A stretch of 30,339 nt of DNA from assembly GCA_016906335.1 (NCBI GenBank), contig JADEYG010000013.1, positions 1-30,339 of the forward strand, written 5' to 3'. Source of the DNA: Novakomyces olei. Its lineage: Eukaryota; Ascomycota; Novakomycetes; Novakomycetales; Novakomycetaceae. Of this stretch, positions 20,258 to 30,264 are shown piece by piece. The position numbers and the translations under genes were made by a program. The notes beneath the pieces were generated by a model, which worked only from the letters and a program-made list of their open reading frames with translations, had not been told where the DNA came from and searched no databases. Each line of letters begins with the position of its first letter. Position 1 is the first letter of the stretch.

Positions 20258-21483
20258 TCCTCCCCCACTAATTCGAGATGTGTCGAATTGTAGTTGTCAA
20301 GGAGTTGTCTGGAATGTAGTAGGTGTTGTTTTGGCTCCCATGTGTCTTCCTCAGGATTGTATCCTTCCCAGCGAACTCGGTAACGTAAGGTGTAGCCTTT
20401 TTTAGGTGTTGTAGACTTTTTGTCAGCTCTGAACCAAGCGTGGTCAACTATGCTTTGTATAGCATAAAGTTCTGTATTATCTTTATAGCGTCGCAAAGCT
20501 TTTGGTTTTGGTTGTTCACGTTCGTTCTGTTCAGTCATTGCATTGTGCTTTTTGAGTTGTGAGATATGAACAACTGAATGATATTTTAGATTTGTGGGTA
20601 GTTCCAGTTCATATGCCACTGGACTGACCTTTTCAACAATTTTGTATGGTCCAATGTATTTGGATTGAAGTTTTCTGGTCAAGTCATGTTGAAATAGTTC
20701 AGGTATTTCTCGAATGTTTGCAGTACTCAGGTATACATAGTCGTTGACTTCATATTCAATGTTGAGTCTGTTTTTGTCTGCATAAATCTTTGATAAGTCA
20801 TGTGCGGCTCTTATGGCATCTTGACAGAGTATTTGATTAGCTGCTAGAGTTTCAAGGAATGATGAATTGTCTTGACTTTGTGGAATAGATATTGCAAGAT
20901 CACTTAAGCTTCTTGGATTGTATCCTAGGTCAGCTTCAAATGGAGTCATCGAGATAGCAGAGTGTTTGCTTGAGGAATAGAAGAATTCTGCAAACGAAAG
21001 CAATTTGTGCCATGTGAAGTTGTTACGATTGGCATATGTAAATAGGCGTAGGTAATCTTCGAGAACCCTGTTTGTTCTTTCCGTTTGCCCATTTGTTTGT
21101 GGGTGATAGCTTGATGATGGTTTGAGTTTGACTTCAAGAACCTTTGTGAGTTGTGTCCAAAACTCTGACATAAACCTGACATCTCGGTCACTAATAATTA
21201 TTTTTGGTAGACCATGTAGGCAGAAATATCGATCCAAGAATAGAGCTGCTGTGCCTTCAGCGGTTATAGTTGTGTGTGTTGGCCAAAAATGTGCGCGTTT
21301 GGTGAGTCGGTCAACAATACAAATTATTGCATCGTATTTTTCCTTTCCAGATAAAGGAAGCCCAGTAATGAAATCCATTCCAATGGTTTCCCATCGAGCC
21401 TTTGGTATGTTCAGCTCTTGTAGTAAACCAATGGGCTTGTGAGGTGTAATTTTGCTCTTAGCACACGTCTCGCACGACTTCAC
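20233..21483 (-). CDS. Gypsy B integrase with chromodomain (partial pol)
   Basis: 416-residue open frame. Begins in the zinc domain with SCETCAKSKITPH, then the core with MDFITGLPLSG, DRDVRFMSEFW and YHPQTNGQTERTNR, ending with the catalytic Glu region. The C-terminal chromodomain reads YRVRWEGYNPEEDTWEPKQH. Its last codons overlap the LTR start. Upstream pol and gag are absent from the window. Confidence 0.93.
   Translation of the reverse strand: MKSCETCAKSKITPHKPIGLLQELNIPKARWETIGMDFITGLPLSGKEKYDAIICIVDRLTKRAHFWPTHTTITAEGTAALFLDRYFCLHGLPKIIISDRDVRFMSEFWTQLTKVLEVKLKPSSSYHPQTNGQTERTNRVLEDYLRLFTYANRNNFTWHKLLSFAEFFYSSSKHSAISMTPFEADLGYNPRSLSDLAISIPQSQDNSSFLETLAANQILCQDAIRAAHDLSKIYADKNRLNIEYEVNDYVYLSTANIREIPELFQHDLTRKLQSKYIGPYKIVEKVSPVAYELELPTNLKYHSVVHISQLKKHNAMTEQNEREQPKPKALRRYKDNTELYAIQSIVDHAWFRADKKSTTPKKGYTLRYRVRWEGYNPEEDTWEPKQHLLHSRQLLDNYNSTHLELVGEDVRSVDNK
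20258..20267 (-). other. Gypsy B polypurine tract
   Basis: Element orientation GGGGGAGGA directly before the LTR start TGTTAGG. Confirms the LTR edge. Confidence 0.85.
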
Positions 21484-21489
21484 ATAGTC

Positions 21490-21856
21490 CTAGATATATT
21501 CAAGACGGAATTATGGCGAAATTCCATTTTATGTAATGTGATTCTTATTATGTATAATTCTAGTCAGGGTTTCGCTTTTCCTTTACGCCATAATTCCATT
21601 TCGAAAATAATTAATGTATGAGGGGGGGGTCATGCCAATTTCCTTAGCATTCCCGCGAATTATGGCGTAATTCTAATAAGAATGGTAGGAGAAACGTGGA
21701 GGCAGGGTTTTTTAGGGAGAATTTTCCGACTAAATTCCAAATTATAATATGGGAAATTGCGCGGGAATGCTAAGGAAATTGGCATAAACGGGGGTAAGAA
21801 CGACGTAAGAGCAAAAATAGTTTCCGCCTTAATTCCAAAACATTGGCAAACCATAT
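21490..21856 (+). repeat. H element, complete copy
   Basis: Same left end CTAGATATATTCAAGACGG as the copies at 16887, 17095 and (one variant base pair) 17710. Arms at about 21632-21661 and 21755-21785. It directly abuts the broken Gypsy B integrase. Confidence 0.88.
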
Positions 21857-22215
21857 TGCGGCGAGGGTAGGGTTGCTGAATTTATAAAATAATTATACAA
21901 GATGGTCTACACATATTATAGCTATCTGATAATATAATAAAATATTATAAAGAGAGCCCCATAGTAATAAAGTATAATAAGAAAAACGTGAGAAAAATAT
22001 GAAAAATTAAGAGTGTGTAGTCCATGTGTAGAGGTGACAAAACGTCGAAAGAACAAGTGTTTTTACAAAAAGTGTATGGTTGGTTAGAGGGGAGCAGTAG
22101 GAGTGGAAATATATATTTGTTTACAAGATTGGAATGGAGTTATGGAGATATAAGGGTTTAAAGATTTATAAAAAGCTCATGACGGCGCAGGATGCATTTT
22201 ATGTGGCATTATAGT
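21857..22215 (+). repeat. Q unit, copy 4
   Basis: Complete Q unit, closest to copy 3, followed by S array 3. Confidence 0.85.
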
Positions 22216-22917
22216 AATGTATAGTAGAATAATTTATTGTAAAGTAATGTATGTATAATAATGTATAGTATAATAATTTATTGTAAAGTAATGTATGTAT
22301 AATAATGTATAGTATAATAATGTATAGTATAATAATGTATGGTATTATAATGTATTGTAAAGTAATGTAATATATGGAGGAATAATGTATAGAGGAATAA
22401 TGTATGTATAATAATGTATGGTATAATAATGTATTGTAAAGTATGTATAATAATGTATGGTATAATAATATATGGTAGAATAATGTATTGTAAAGTTATT
22501 GTAAAGTAATGTATGTATAATAATGTATGGAGGAATAATGTATGTAAATAATGTGTGGTATAATAATATATGGTAAAATAATGTATTGTAAAGTAATGTA
22601 GTATAATAATGTATGGTATAATAATATATGGTATTATAATGTATGGTATAATAACATATGGTATAATAATATATGGTATTATAATGTATGGTATAAGAAT
22701 GTATGGTAATTTAATGTATAGGAATAATGTATGTATAATAATGTATGGTATAATAATGTATGGAGGAATAATGTATGGATGAATAATGTATGGATGAATA
22801 ATGTATAGAGGAATAATGTATGGTAAATTAATGTATGGGGATTAATGTATGGAGGAATAATGTATAGGGATAATGTATGGTGTTAATATATAGTATTAAT
22901 GTATGGGGGCATAATGT
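22216..22917 (+). repeat. S minisatellite array 3
   Basis: Same 15-bp monomers as array 2, including part of the 366-bp higher-order block (about 22450-22590). Shorter than array 2. Confidence 0.9.
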
Positions 22918-23205
22918 ATGAGATTTGTTCAGTTAGGGTTAGGGTTAATTATTGGGATAATGTGTGGGGTATTATAATGTATGAGGAAGTTGTTTTATTA
23001 GGGTTAGGGTTATTTATCATGGAGTGGAGTAGAGAAATTGGTTGAGATTGTTGGATAAAGAAAAGGATGGAGAGAGTTGGAGTTGAGATGGGAAATAGAA
23101 GTAGAAAATGGGAATAGATTTATGTAGATTTTGGCAAAAAAAGGTTGAAAAAGGAGAGTAATTGGAAGAAAGATTGTGATAATATTGTATAGTAAGATAT
23201 AGAGT
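22918..23205 (+). repeat. P unit, copy 3
   Basis: Two telomere-like tracts (22932-22947 and 22998-23012), then the purine-rich segment, ending ATAGTAAGATATAGAGT at the Gypsy C LTR. Very similar to copy 2. Confidence 0.85.
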
Positions 23206-23760
23206 TGTCACGAGTGTGACATGGCCTTAAGTAAGACAGCGAATGCTGCATTACTTAAGGATAAGGACTATATAGTTTTATATAGTATTTCATAGCGATA
23301 GCACTAGGTAGTGCTATACAGCACCACCTTGTGCTATTACTTAGTTTCATAGAAGTCGTAGTGTATAAAAGGCTTCGCGGAAGACTTTTTACACTACGCA
23401 ATATCATAATGTTAGGGAGTCGCTATTTAGGCCGCTATGAACGGTTGATATAGCGACGAGTCTTATTCAACTTTCCAGTTTATTACTTTAATTTCTTTTA
23501 GTTATTTGTTTAATGTGGCTTAGATAGTTCTAGAATAGTTTTCTCATAGTTTAACCACAAGGGTCAAGCTTATAAATAGAGGCTTGTCTTCTACTTGTCC
23601 CTTGTGTGAAATCAATTTGGGTTACGCCTATACTTCGCGACTGTAGGCTCCTCAGTCTCCTTGTTGCAATAGTCACCGACAGTACTCTGGTTCGTCCCAT
23701 CTTCCTGCCTCCGCCCGCGCGATATCGGGCTAGTCCATCACCCAGGGTCACCCCCTAACA
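23206..23760 (+). repeat. Gypsy C 5' LTR
   Basis: 555 bp from TGTCACGAGTGTGACA to CCCCCTAACA. TATA-like boxes at about 23363 (TGTATAAAAGG) and 23571 (TTATAAATAGAGG). Several inverted repeats, for example CCTTAAGTAA...TTACTTAAGG at 23224-23259. No second LTR is present to confirm the edges. Confidence 0.75.
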
Positions 23761-23789
23761 GTATTTCACACCCGCGACGTGGCACCGAG

Positions 23790-24770
23790 ATGGAAGTCGA
23801 TCCAAACAACGAGATGTCGGCTACGATTCAACAAATCCTTAGGGATATGAGTTCTAGAATGCAAAACCTGGAACAGGAAAACCTTCAGTTACGAGGTCAT
23901 GTGATGGATTTGAGTTCAAGAACCAGTGGACACACTTCGAATTACCGGGAACCAAAGCTGGCTACACCGCCACTGTACCACGGAGAACGAGCGAAGACCA
24001 CGGAGTATCTTACGCAAATCAAAATGTACATCGACAGTCAACCGACGAGATTTACTACAGAGAGACAACAAGTTATGTTTGCTGCATCCTATTTGAGAGG
24101 CTCTGCATTTAGATGGTTTGAACCACATGTGAAGACAGACAACAGTATGATCCTAGACGACTTTGACGAATATTGTACGCAGTTAGAACGAATGTTCGGG
24201 AGACCGCAATATTCAGAGAACAGCGCAGAAACAGATACGTGAACTACGACAGAGACGATCAGTTGCACAGTATGCTGCAGAATTTAACCGCTTGCGTGCG
24301 TGGATCAATTGGAACAATGATCCATTGATATCACAGTTTTACGAAGGGTTAAAAGACGAAATGAAAGACGAATTGGCCAGAATGGATGAGCCAAACGACA
24401 TTGACAAACTCATTGACGAGTGTATTAAAATTGACAACAGACTATCAGAAAGAAAGGGGAACAACGGTCGTTTCCTAACCCATAGACCGCAACAACCAGT
24501 ATCGAGAGATAGGGGAGCTGTGCCCATGGACGTCGACATGGTACAAGCTCAGCCCGCAAAGAATGCCGCTTGGAACGGACATAATAACGGACAACAGAAT
24601 ATGGTCGCTCAATCAGTCGCTAAGAACAGAGGATTTAGCGGACACAATACGGACCCATCAGACAAGTATATGAGGGACGCATGAACATGCCCAAGATACA
24701 GTGCCAACGCTGCCATAAGTTAGGACACTATGCCAAGGATTGCCGAAGCACATTTCCGGCACGAGATATG
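23790..24770 (+). pseudogene. Gypsy C gag with zinc knuckle (fossil)
   Basis: N-terminal coiled coil (MQNLEQENLQLRGHV), then the gag domain with FAASYLRGSAFRWFEPHV, similar in layout to Gypsy A gag. Knuckle CQRCHKLGHYAKDC at about 24700-24745. Broken. Confidence 0.88.
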
Positions 24771-24898
24771 ACGAGAGAACGTCAAAATAACGCTTTAAGT
24801 TGGAGGAGACGATGGTCTACCAGTCTGAACATGATGAATTCAGTGAGAATGAAGACACTATGCCCCAACGAGTGGAGGTAAATGTGAAAATAGGAAAT

Positions 24899-27113
24899 GA
24901 GAGTTTTACGCTTTAGTTGACTCCGGCGCGAGCTCAAGCTTTATGCACTGGAAGCTAGCAGATAAGTTGAAGATCGAAACTGCTCCATTAAAGAATCCTA
25001 TTATTGTACGCGTGGCTGACGGGAGAACTATACGTTCACGTCAAGCAATTAAGCGAACCGACAGTTTGAACCTGAGTATCAATGGATACGAGACGGATAC
25101 AAGATTTTTAGTTGCCGAGATCGGAACAAATAACATGTTACTGGGAGTAGATTGGCTAGAAAGCACAACCCCATAATAATTGGAAGAAGGTACTATTGCA
25201 TGGGAGACGACCAGTAATACCTTCACGGAAACATCAATGAACACCGAATTTGAACCTCACACTGAGGAAGTAAGTGATTCAACAGACGATGAAAACATAA
25301 TTACATCTGCCAAAAACGAGGACGTTCTGGAATTGGACATTACAGAAGTTACCTCAACTGCAACCAAGATACCAGAAGAGTATCAGGAATTAAAGATGTA
25401 TTTGGCGAGCAAGAACAATTGGAACTACCGCCACACCCGCTCATACGATCACGAAATCGTACTAGAGAAAGATGCCAAGATCCCATTCGGACCAGTTTAT
25501 GGAACTACACCGAAAGAACAAGACTATCTACTAAAGTACTTGGAAGAAAACTTGCAATCAGGATTTATTCGAAAATCTAAAAGTCCTGCTGCATCACCTG
25601 TACTATTTGCACCGAAGAAAGACGGTGACCTTAGACTCTGTGTCGACTACAGAGCTTTAAACAAAGTTACAGTGAAGAACCGTTATCCTTTGCCGCGCAT
25701 TGATGGACTTATTGATAAGTTAGCGCAGGCCATCTACTTCACTAAACTAGATTTGCGAGGTGCATACAACCTCATCAGAATTAAGAAAGGAGACGAATGG
25801 AAAACAGCATTTCGTACTCGCTATGGATTATTTGAATATCGCGTAATGCCATTTGGACTTACAAATGCACCAGCGACGTTTCAAAATTTAATGAATGACA
25901 TATTTCGAGATATATTAGATGTCAAAGTTTTGGTTTATCTAGACGACATTCTAGTATATAGCAAGACCCTTGAGCAACACCTTCAGGATGTTCGCGAAGT
26001 ACTTTATCGCTTACGACAACACACTTTATATGTGAAACTAGAAAAATGTGAATTTCACAAAGCTACCGTTGAATTTCTAGGATATATCATATCAAAAGAT
26101 GGACTGTCAATGGCAAAATCGAAAACAGAGCCAATACAAAACTGGCCACAGCCAAAGAATGTCAAGACGTGCAAATTCTTTTAGGTTTCTGCAACTACTA
26201 TCGCCGCTTTATCCCGAATTTCTCGAAAATTGTATTACCAATAACTGAGTTACTCAAGCAAAAAACCGCATTCGCTTGGACCGGCCGCTCAGAGCGACGC
26301 TTTTAGCGACTTGAAGAAATCATTTCTAAAAAATGTTATGCTTGATCATATTGATAACAATTTGCAATGTGTCATTGAAACAGACGCTTCAGACTTTGCT
26401 TTAGGCGCCCTGTCTACGACAACAAAGCAAAGACAAACGACCTATCGCCTTCATTAGTAGAAAGCTACTACCAGCAGAGCTAATTACGACATTTACGACA
26501 AAGAACTTTTGTGTATCGTGTGGAGTTTACGCACATGGCGTCATTATTTACATGGCTCACCACATCCTATACTGATCTACAGTGATCACCAAAACCTACA
26601 AACGTTTACAACATCGAAAATACTCACCAGACGACAAGCCAGATGGGCTGAGATCTTAGCTGAGTTCGATTTTAACATTATTTATCGAAGAGGTCAATTA
26701 AACATACCTGCTGACGCATTGAGCCGCCGCTCCGACTTAGCAGATACTACGGATATTGAATATCAAAAGATACAATTGAAACCACTGCTTAAACAATCGC
26801 AGTTTATCGCAGTAAACACCGTTGAAGAAGGCAAACATTTGTGCCACCCGAGAATCGACAAGAGATTCTAGCAGCGTGTCATGATCACCCGCTATCTGGT
26901 CATTTAGGAATCAATAAAACCATTGAACTTGTCACCAGAAATTACTTTTGGCAGGGAATTCACCGCGACGTAAAGGAATACGTACAAGGCTGCACTACTT
27001 GCACCCGAAACAAGGTCCCCAGACATCGCCCTTATGGACTGCTAGTACCACTCTACGTTCCCGACCGCCTTGGAAGTCTATTTCTATTGACTTTATTGTT
27101 AAACTGCCTATTT
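24899..27113 (+). pseudogene. Gypsy C pol: protease, RT, RNase H, partial integrase (fossil)
   Basis: Protease DSGASSSFMH (about 24916-24945). RT with LDLRGAYNLI, MPFGLTNAP and YLDDILVYS (25180-26184). RNase H with ETDASDFALGA (about 26378-26412) and ADALSRRS (about 26712-26735). Integrase zinc domain HPLSGHLG...CTTCTRNK (about 26885-27015), then only the first residues of the core. Broken several times. Confidence 0.9.
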
Positions 27114-27440
27114 CTATACATATTCCTGCGCGAATTACGCCCGTAATTCGAAATATATGTATCGTAGTTTTTATTAGCTATATTTTTTGTTAGGGTGTTC
27201 TACGTAGAATTACGGCGTAATTCCAGTTTGAAAATTAATTAATGTATGGGAGGGGGGTCATGTGAATTTGCTGCTCGTCGTCGCGAATTACGGCGTAATT
27301 CTAATAAGAATTGAATAACAAATAGTAAACAGGGTTTTCGAGGGTAGATTTTACTGCATAATTCCAGGTTAATATATGGTAAAAATCGCGACGACGGAAA
27401 GGAAATTCACACTATTAATAATAAGATTCGCATTATATCG
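27114..27440 (+). repeat. H element, divergent copy next to the helicase gene
   Basis: Starts CTATACATATTCCTGCGCG, close to the copy at 3404. Core TAATGTATGGGAGGGGGGTCATG at about 27240-27262. Arms 27262-27289 and about 27383-27410 pair over most positions but have a different sequence from the main copies. AATTACGGCGTAATTC motif present twice (about 27218 and 27285). It cuts off the Gypsy C integrase and ends about 60 bp before the helicase ATG. Confidence 0.75.
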
Positions 27441-27499
27441 AAAATAGATTACAGCATGTTTCTAGTAGTAATTAAAGACTTGAACAGATATACTCAGTC

Positions 27500-30264
27500 A
27501 TGGAGTACTTGGGAATCGAGGAGGCCTTTGGTTTAAAGGTAGTTGCTTGCAAGGCTTGTCGGGCATGCGTAAAGGTCGAGGTTGGAACCAACGCAGCCGA
27601 AAGGCATTTGCGTCAGGCGCATAAGCTAAAGTCAACTGAACTTCAAATTGCACTTTCTGTAATTAATGCAAACGACGTGAATATCGCTCCTGTTTTGAAT
27701 ATATATTGGAGCACGCCGAGCCTGCGTGAAGTGGTTGAACCGTTATTATTTCTAAAGGTTTGCCAAGGCTACTACTGCAGTTTTTGCTATGATGCTGCTT
27801 CAACATCGCGAAAGGTCATTGAGCAGCATATCTCAAAAGAACATACTGTTCGAACATCAAAAGATCATATTGTTGTTCACCCCTACAAACTTGTTTTACA
27901 GAGAATCAATTTCTGAAATATTTTCGTGTTGCTGCGAAAGATGGTTTAAAACCAAGCTCAAATTCAGCCGCGGAGGGCGTTGTAGGAAAGTTCTTGGAAA
28001 AGACCCTTATAACCCTTCCCAGTGCTGCAACAGAAAGTGATGTCGATCAAAGAGACATTCCACCGTGGGTCACGAAGTTTGGGGTTTGATCGAGTCTGTT
28101 TACAAACGGAAAACCTGAGCAATTTCGAATCCACAGTGCTTGACAGTATTGATGAACCAAATCGAGCTTTTATATAACAATATATTTGATGAAAGCAATA
28201 TGAAAATGACTTCAGCTATGGCGACTAGACTGAGTAGTTTTGTGCCGGAACAATTCTGGACGAGTGCGCCACTTTCGACGAACAACTTTACCTGCGACTA
28301 AGAAAAGATATTTTTCGTACTGGGCTCAGGCAATTCGATTTTTCATTACTCGACTGATGTTGAACTGTGACGACGCTCAAAGGGCTAATGTCGAGGGGAC
28401 TGTACTTGCAATCAAAGCTGGTCTATTTGATACTGCGCGACGGTTTCTTTTTTATATTGGTTTATATCTTTTAAAACAACCAATTAAAAAACAACGATTT
28501 TGATTCTGCACTCTTAAGCTTTTGTGCATCATGTGCTTATTTATATCAAGGAGATGCTTCAAAAGGCTGGAAACCGCCTAATGGATTTAATACGATATTA
28601 TCTGGATTGATTTACTGCGCTCAATTAACTTTGTTTGAAGAGGCTTGCTCGCAGCCGGGAGAGGCTAGTTCAAACTTGGACATTTTAGTTGAGCAGTTTC
28701 TCACCCATCAAGAAGTACTGCGGTTGGAGTTCTTCTTAATTGGAGAGCTTATCTTTTTCAGTATACAAAATATATGTTAATCCGCACCAATGTACCTGGG
28801 ATATTGCAGAGAGAGAAGTCTCTTACAGAGGAAGTTCTCTACGAATGGCCGAAATCACAATTTATATACAAACGCGCAGTTTTGGCAGCCTACGGAATTT
28901 TAAGCGACAGTCTTTTGTTTGGAATCAACTACAAATTCTTTCGACAAAATCTCTTCGTGATTTAATTCATATTTCACAGCCTGGCTACTGGTTTGGGATA
29001 GCAGCTGAAAACAAACATTATTTAAAAGAACATGAAAACTGGCTCGTTCGTCTATTGCAATCAAATACACGTCTAACAACTTATTTTCATAACGGAACAG
29101 GAGACTGGGACAAATCAGCCATTGCGCGGTATTTGGCTGCGGTACACACATTTTTGCGATGGATATGGACACTATTAACAATATCAGCGCCCCCATTGCG
29201 CGGTACGGAAACCATAACTATATGGTTCAGAAATGGAAGGAGAGGGCGAAATATATTTATTAAAGATGGACAGATGCTAGTATATACAACCTATACTAAA
29301 ACACAAAACATTACTGGGCGCCCGCGAGTCCTTGCACGGTTTCTAACTCACGAAGTTGGGGAACTTGGTTCTGAATTATTTGATTTATATTCAACCGTTT
29401 ACTGAATACTTACAGGGGTCCTCGGGAACGCACTATCTCAAACGGCATTATTTGTGTCACATGGAAAGGAATGGGACGGTAAGTGCCTTTCTCGGTACTT
29501 CGAGCAGTCTTGCGCACATGCAAGTGTTCCAACGTTGTCAATATCTGCCTGGCGGCAGATTGCTTCGTCCATTATAAATGTCAAATTCTCAAAACACATC
29601 GCAGACGTTGAGGACAACAGTGACGATGATGAAGGTCTTACTATGAACTCATAATGCTGTCAATTTAATACACCTATCGAATCACAGTGTCGCCAAACAC
29701 ACCAGGTAACAATGTACGGAAAACAGTAGCGTTTGAAGAATACGGCGATCTTTGGCTCAACCATAGTTGGAAGGCGTGTCAGTCATGGGCGGATTTCTTC
29801 AAAAATGTCTGAACAATATATTCATGCTACGGACAAGATCGAAAATACTAAAGCATACAAAGAAGTTTGCCGAAGAAAGAATCATGAAAAGCAAAAGAGC
29901 TGTTTGGTTCTGATTTTGAATTCCAGTGCTGCAATACAGGCGGATGCTATTGTAGCAGTTGCCCGAAAGTACAGGAAAATTTATTGTATTTCCTACTGGG
30001 TTGGAAAGACATGTGTAATCCAGGTTGCAGCTGCTTGCCGCAAGCTTCATGCACAGTGATGGTTTTACCATTTGTGGCGTTGATGATTGATGTGGAACGT
30101 CGGTCCAAACTAGTGGGATCGACACTGGAATATGGACCGCGAATGATTCGCCGCAAAAGTTTTATCGCTTAACCTTGATGTCGGTGGAGACAGCTGTGTC
30201 GGACTCGGGACGGCAATATTTAACACTTTTACGCAAAGGAGGAATTCTTGATCGATTGGTAGTT
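27500..30264 (+). pseudogene. Telomere-linked helicase: OrsD-type zinc fingers plus RecQ-like ATPase start, truncated by the telomere
   Basis: Host subtelomeric gene of the fungal telomere-linked helicase kind. Residues 1-138 (27500-27916) hold two zinc fingers, CKACRACVK...HLRQAH and CSFCYDAAS...HISKEH, as in the OrsD (DUF3505) domain. Later family-like text: KRYFSYWAQAIRFF (about 28300-28350), PPLRGTETITIW and RNIFIKDGQMLVY (29190-29290), HEVGELGSELF (29350-29385). Helicase motif I is visible as FPTG and GKTC at about 29989-30012, then VLPFVALMIDVERR and LMSVETA. The gene ends at LDRLVV, just before the expected DEAH box, where telomere repeats start. Frame changes occur near 27916-28090, 28240, 28500, 28730-28740, 29400, 29570, 29700-29820, 30000 and 30150. 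It cannot encode an active helicase as assembled. Confidence 0.85.

Larger units (their letters stand above)
19917..21489 (-). mobile_element. Ty3/Gypsy chromovirus (element B), 3' part only
   Basis: Keeps the 3' LTR, a polypurine tract and the integrase with chromodomain. The part towards the 5' LTR is missing: at 21490 an H element starts. The retained 416-residue coding part is open. A different family from A and C. Confidence 0.9.
23206..27113 (+). mobile_element. Ty3/Gypsy (element C), 5' part only
   Basis: 5' LTR, gag, protease, RT, RNase H and the start of integrase, on the plus strand. The rest of integrase and the 3' LTR are replaced at 27114 by a divergent H element. The coding part has at least half a dozen breaks. 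Treated as a fossil. Confidence 0.9.

Noticed and set aside
17268-21854. A 64-codon minus-strand ORF present in three identical copies (17268-17462, 17883-18077, 21660-21854)
   Set aside because: It lies across the H hairpin loop and arm 2, and its identity only reflects the near identity of the repeat copies. It is absent from the divergent H copies and has no recognisable domain.
27500-27916. Zinc-finger ORF as a transposase (BED-type) or transcription factor
   Set aside because: The two fingers, the downstream RNIFIKDGQ and VGEL text, the helicase motifs and the telomere-adjacent position fit a telomere-linked helicase better.
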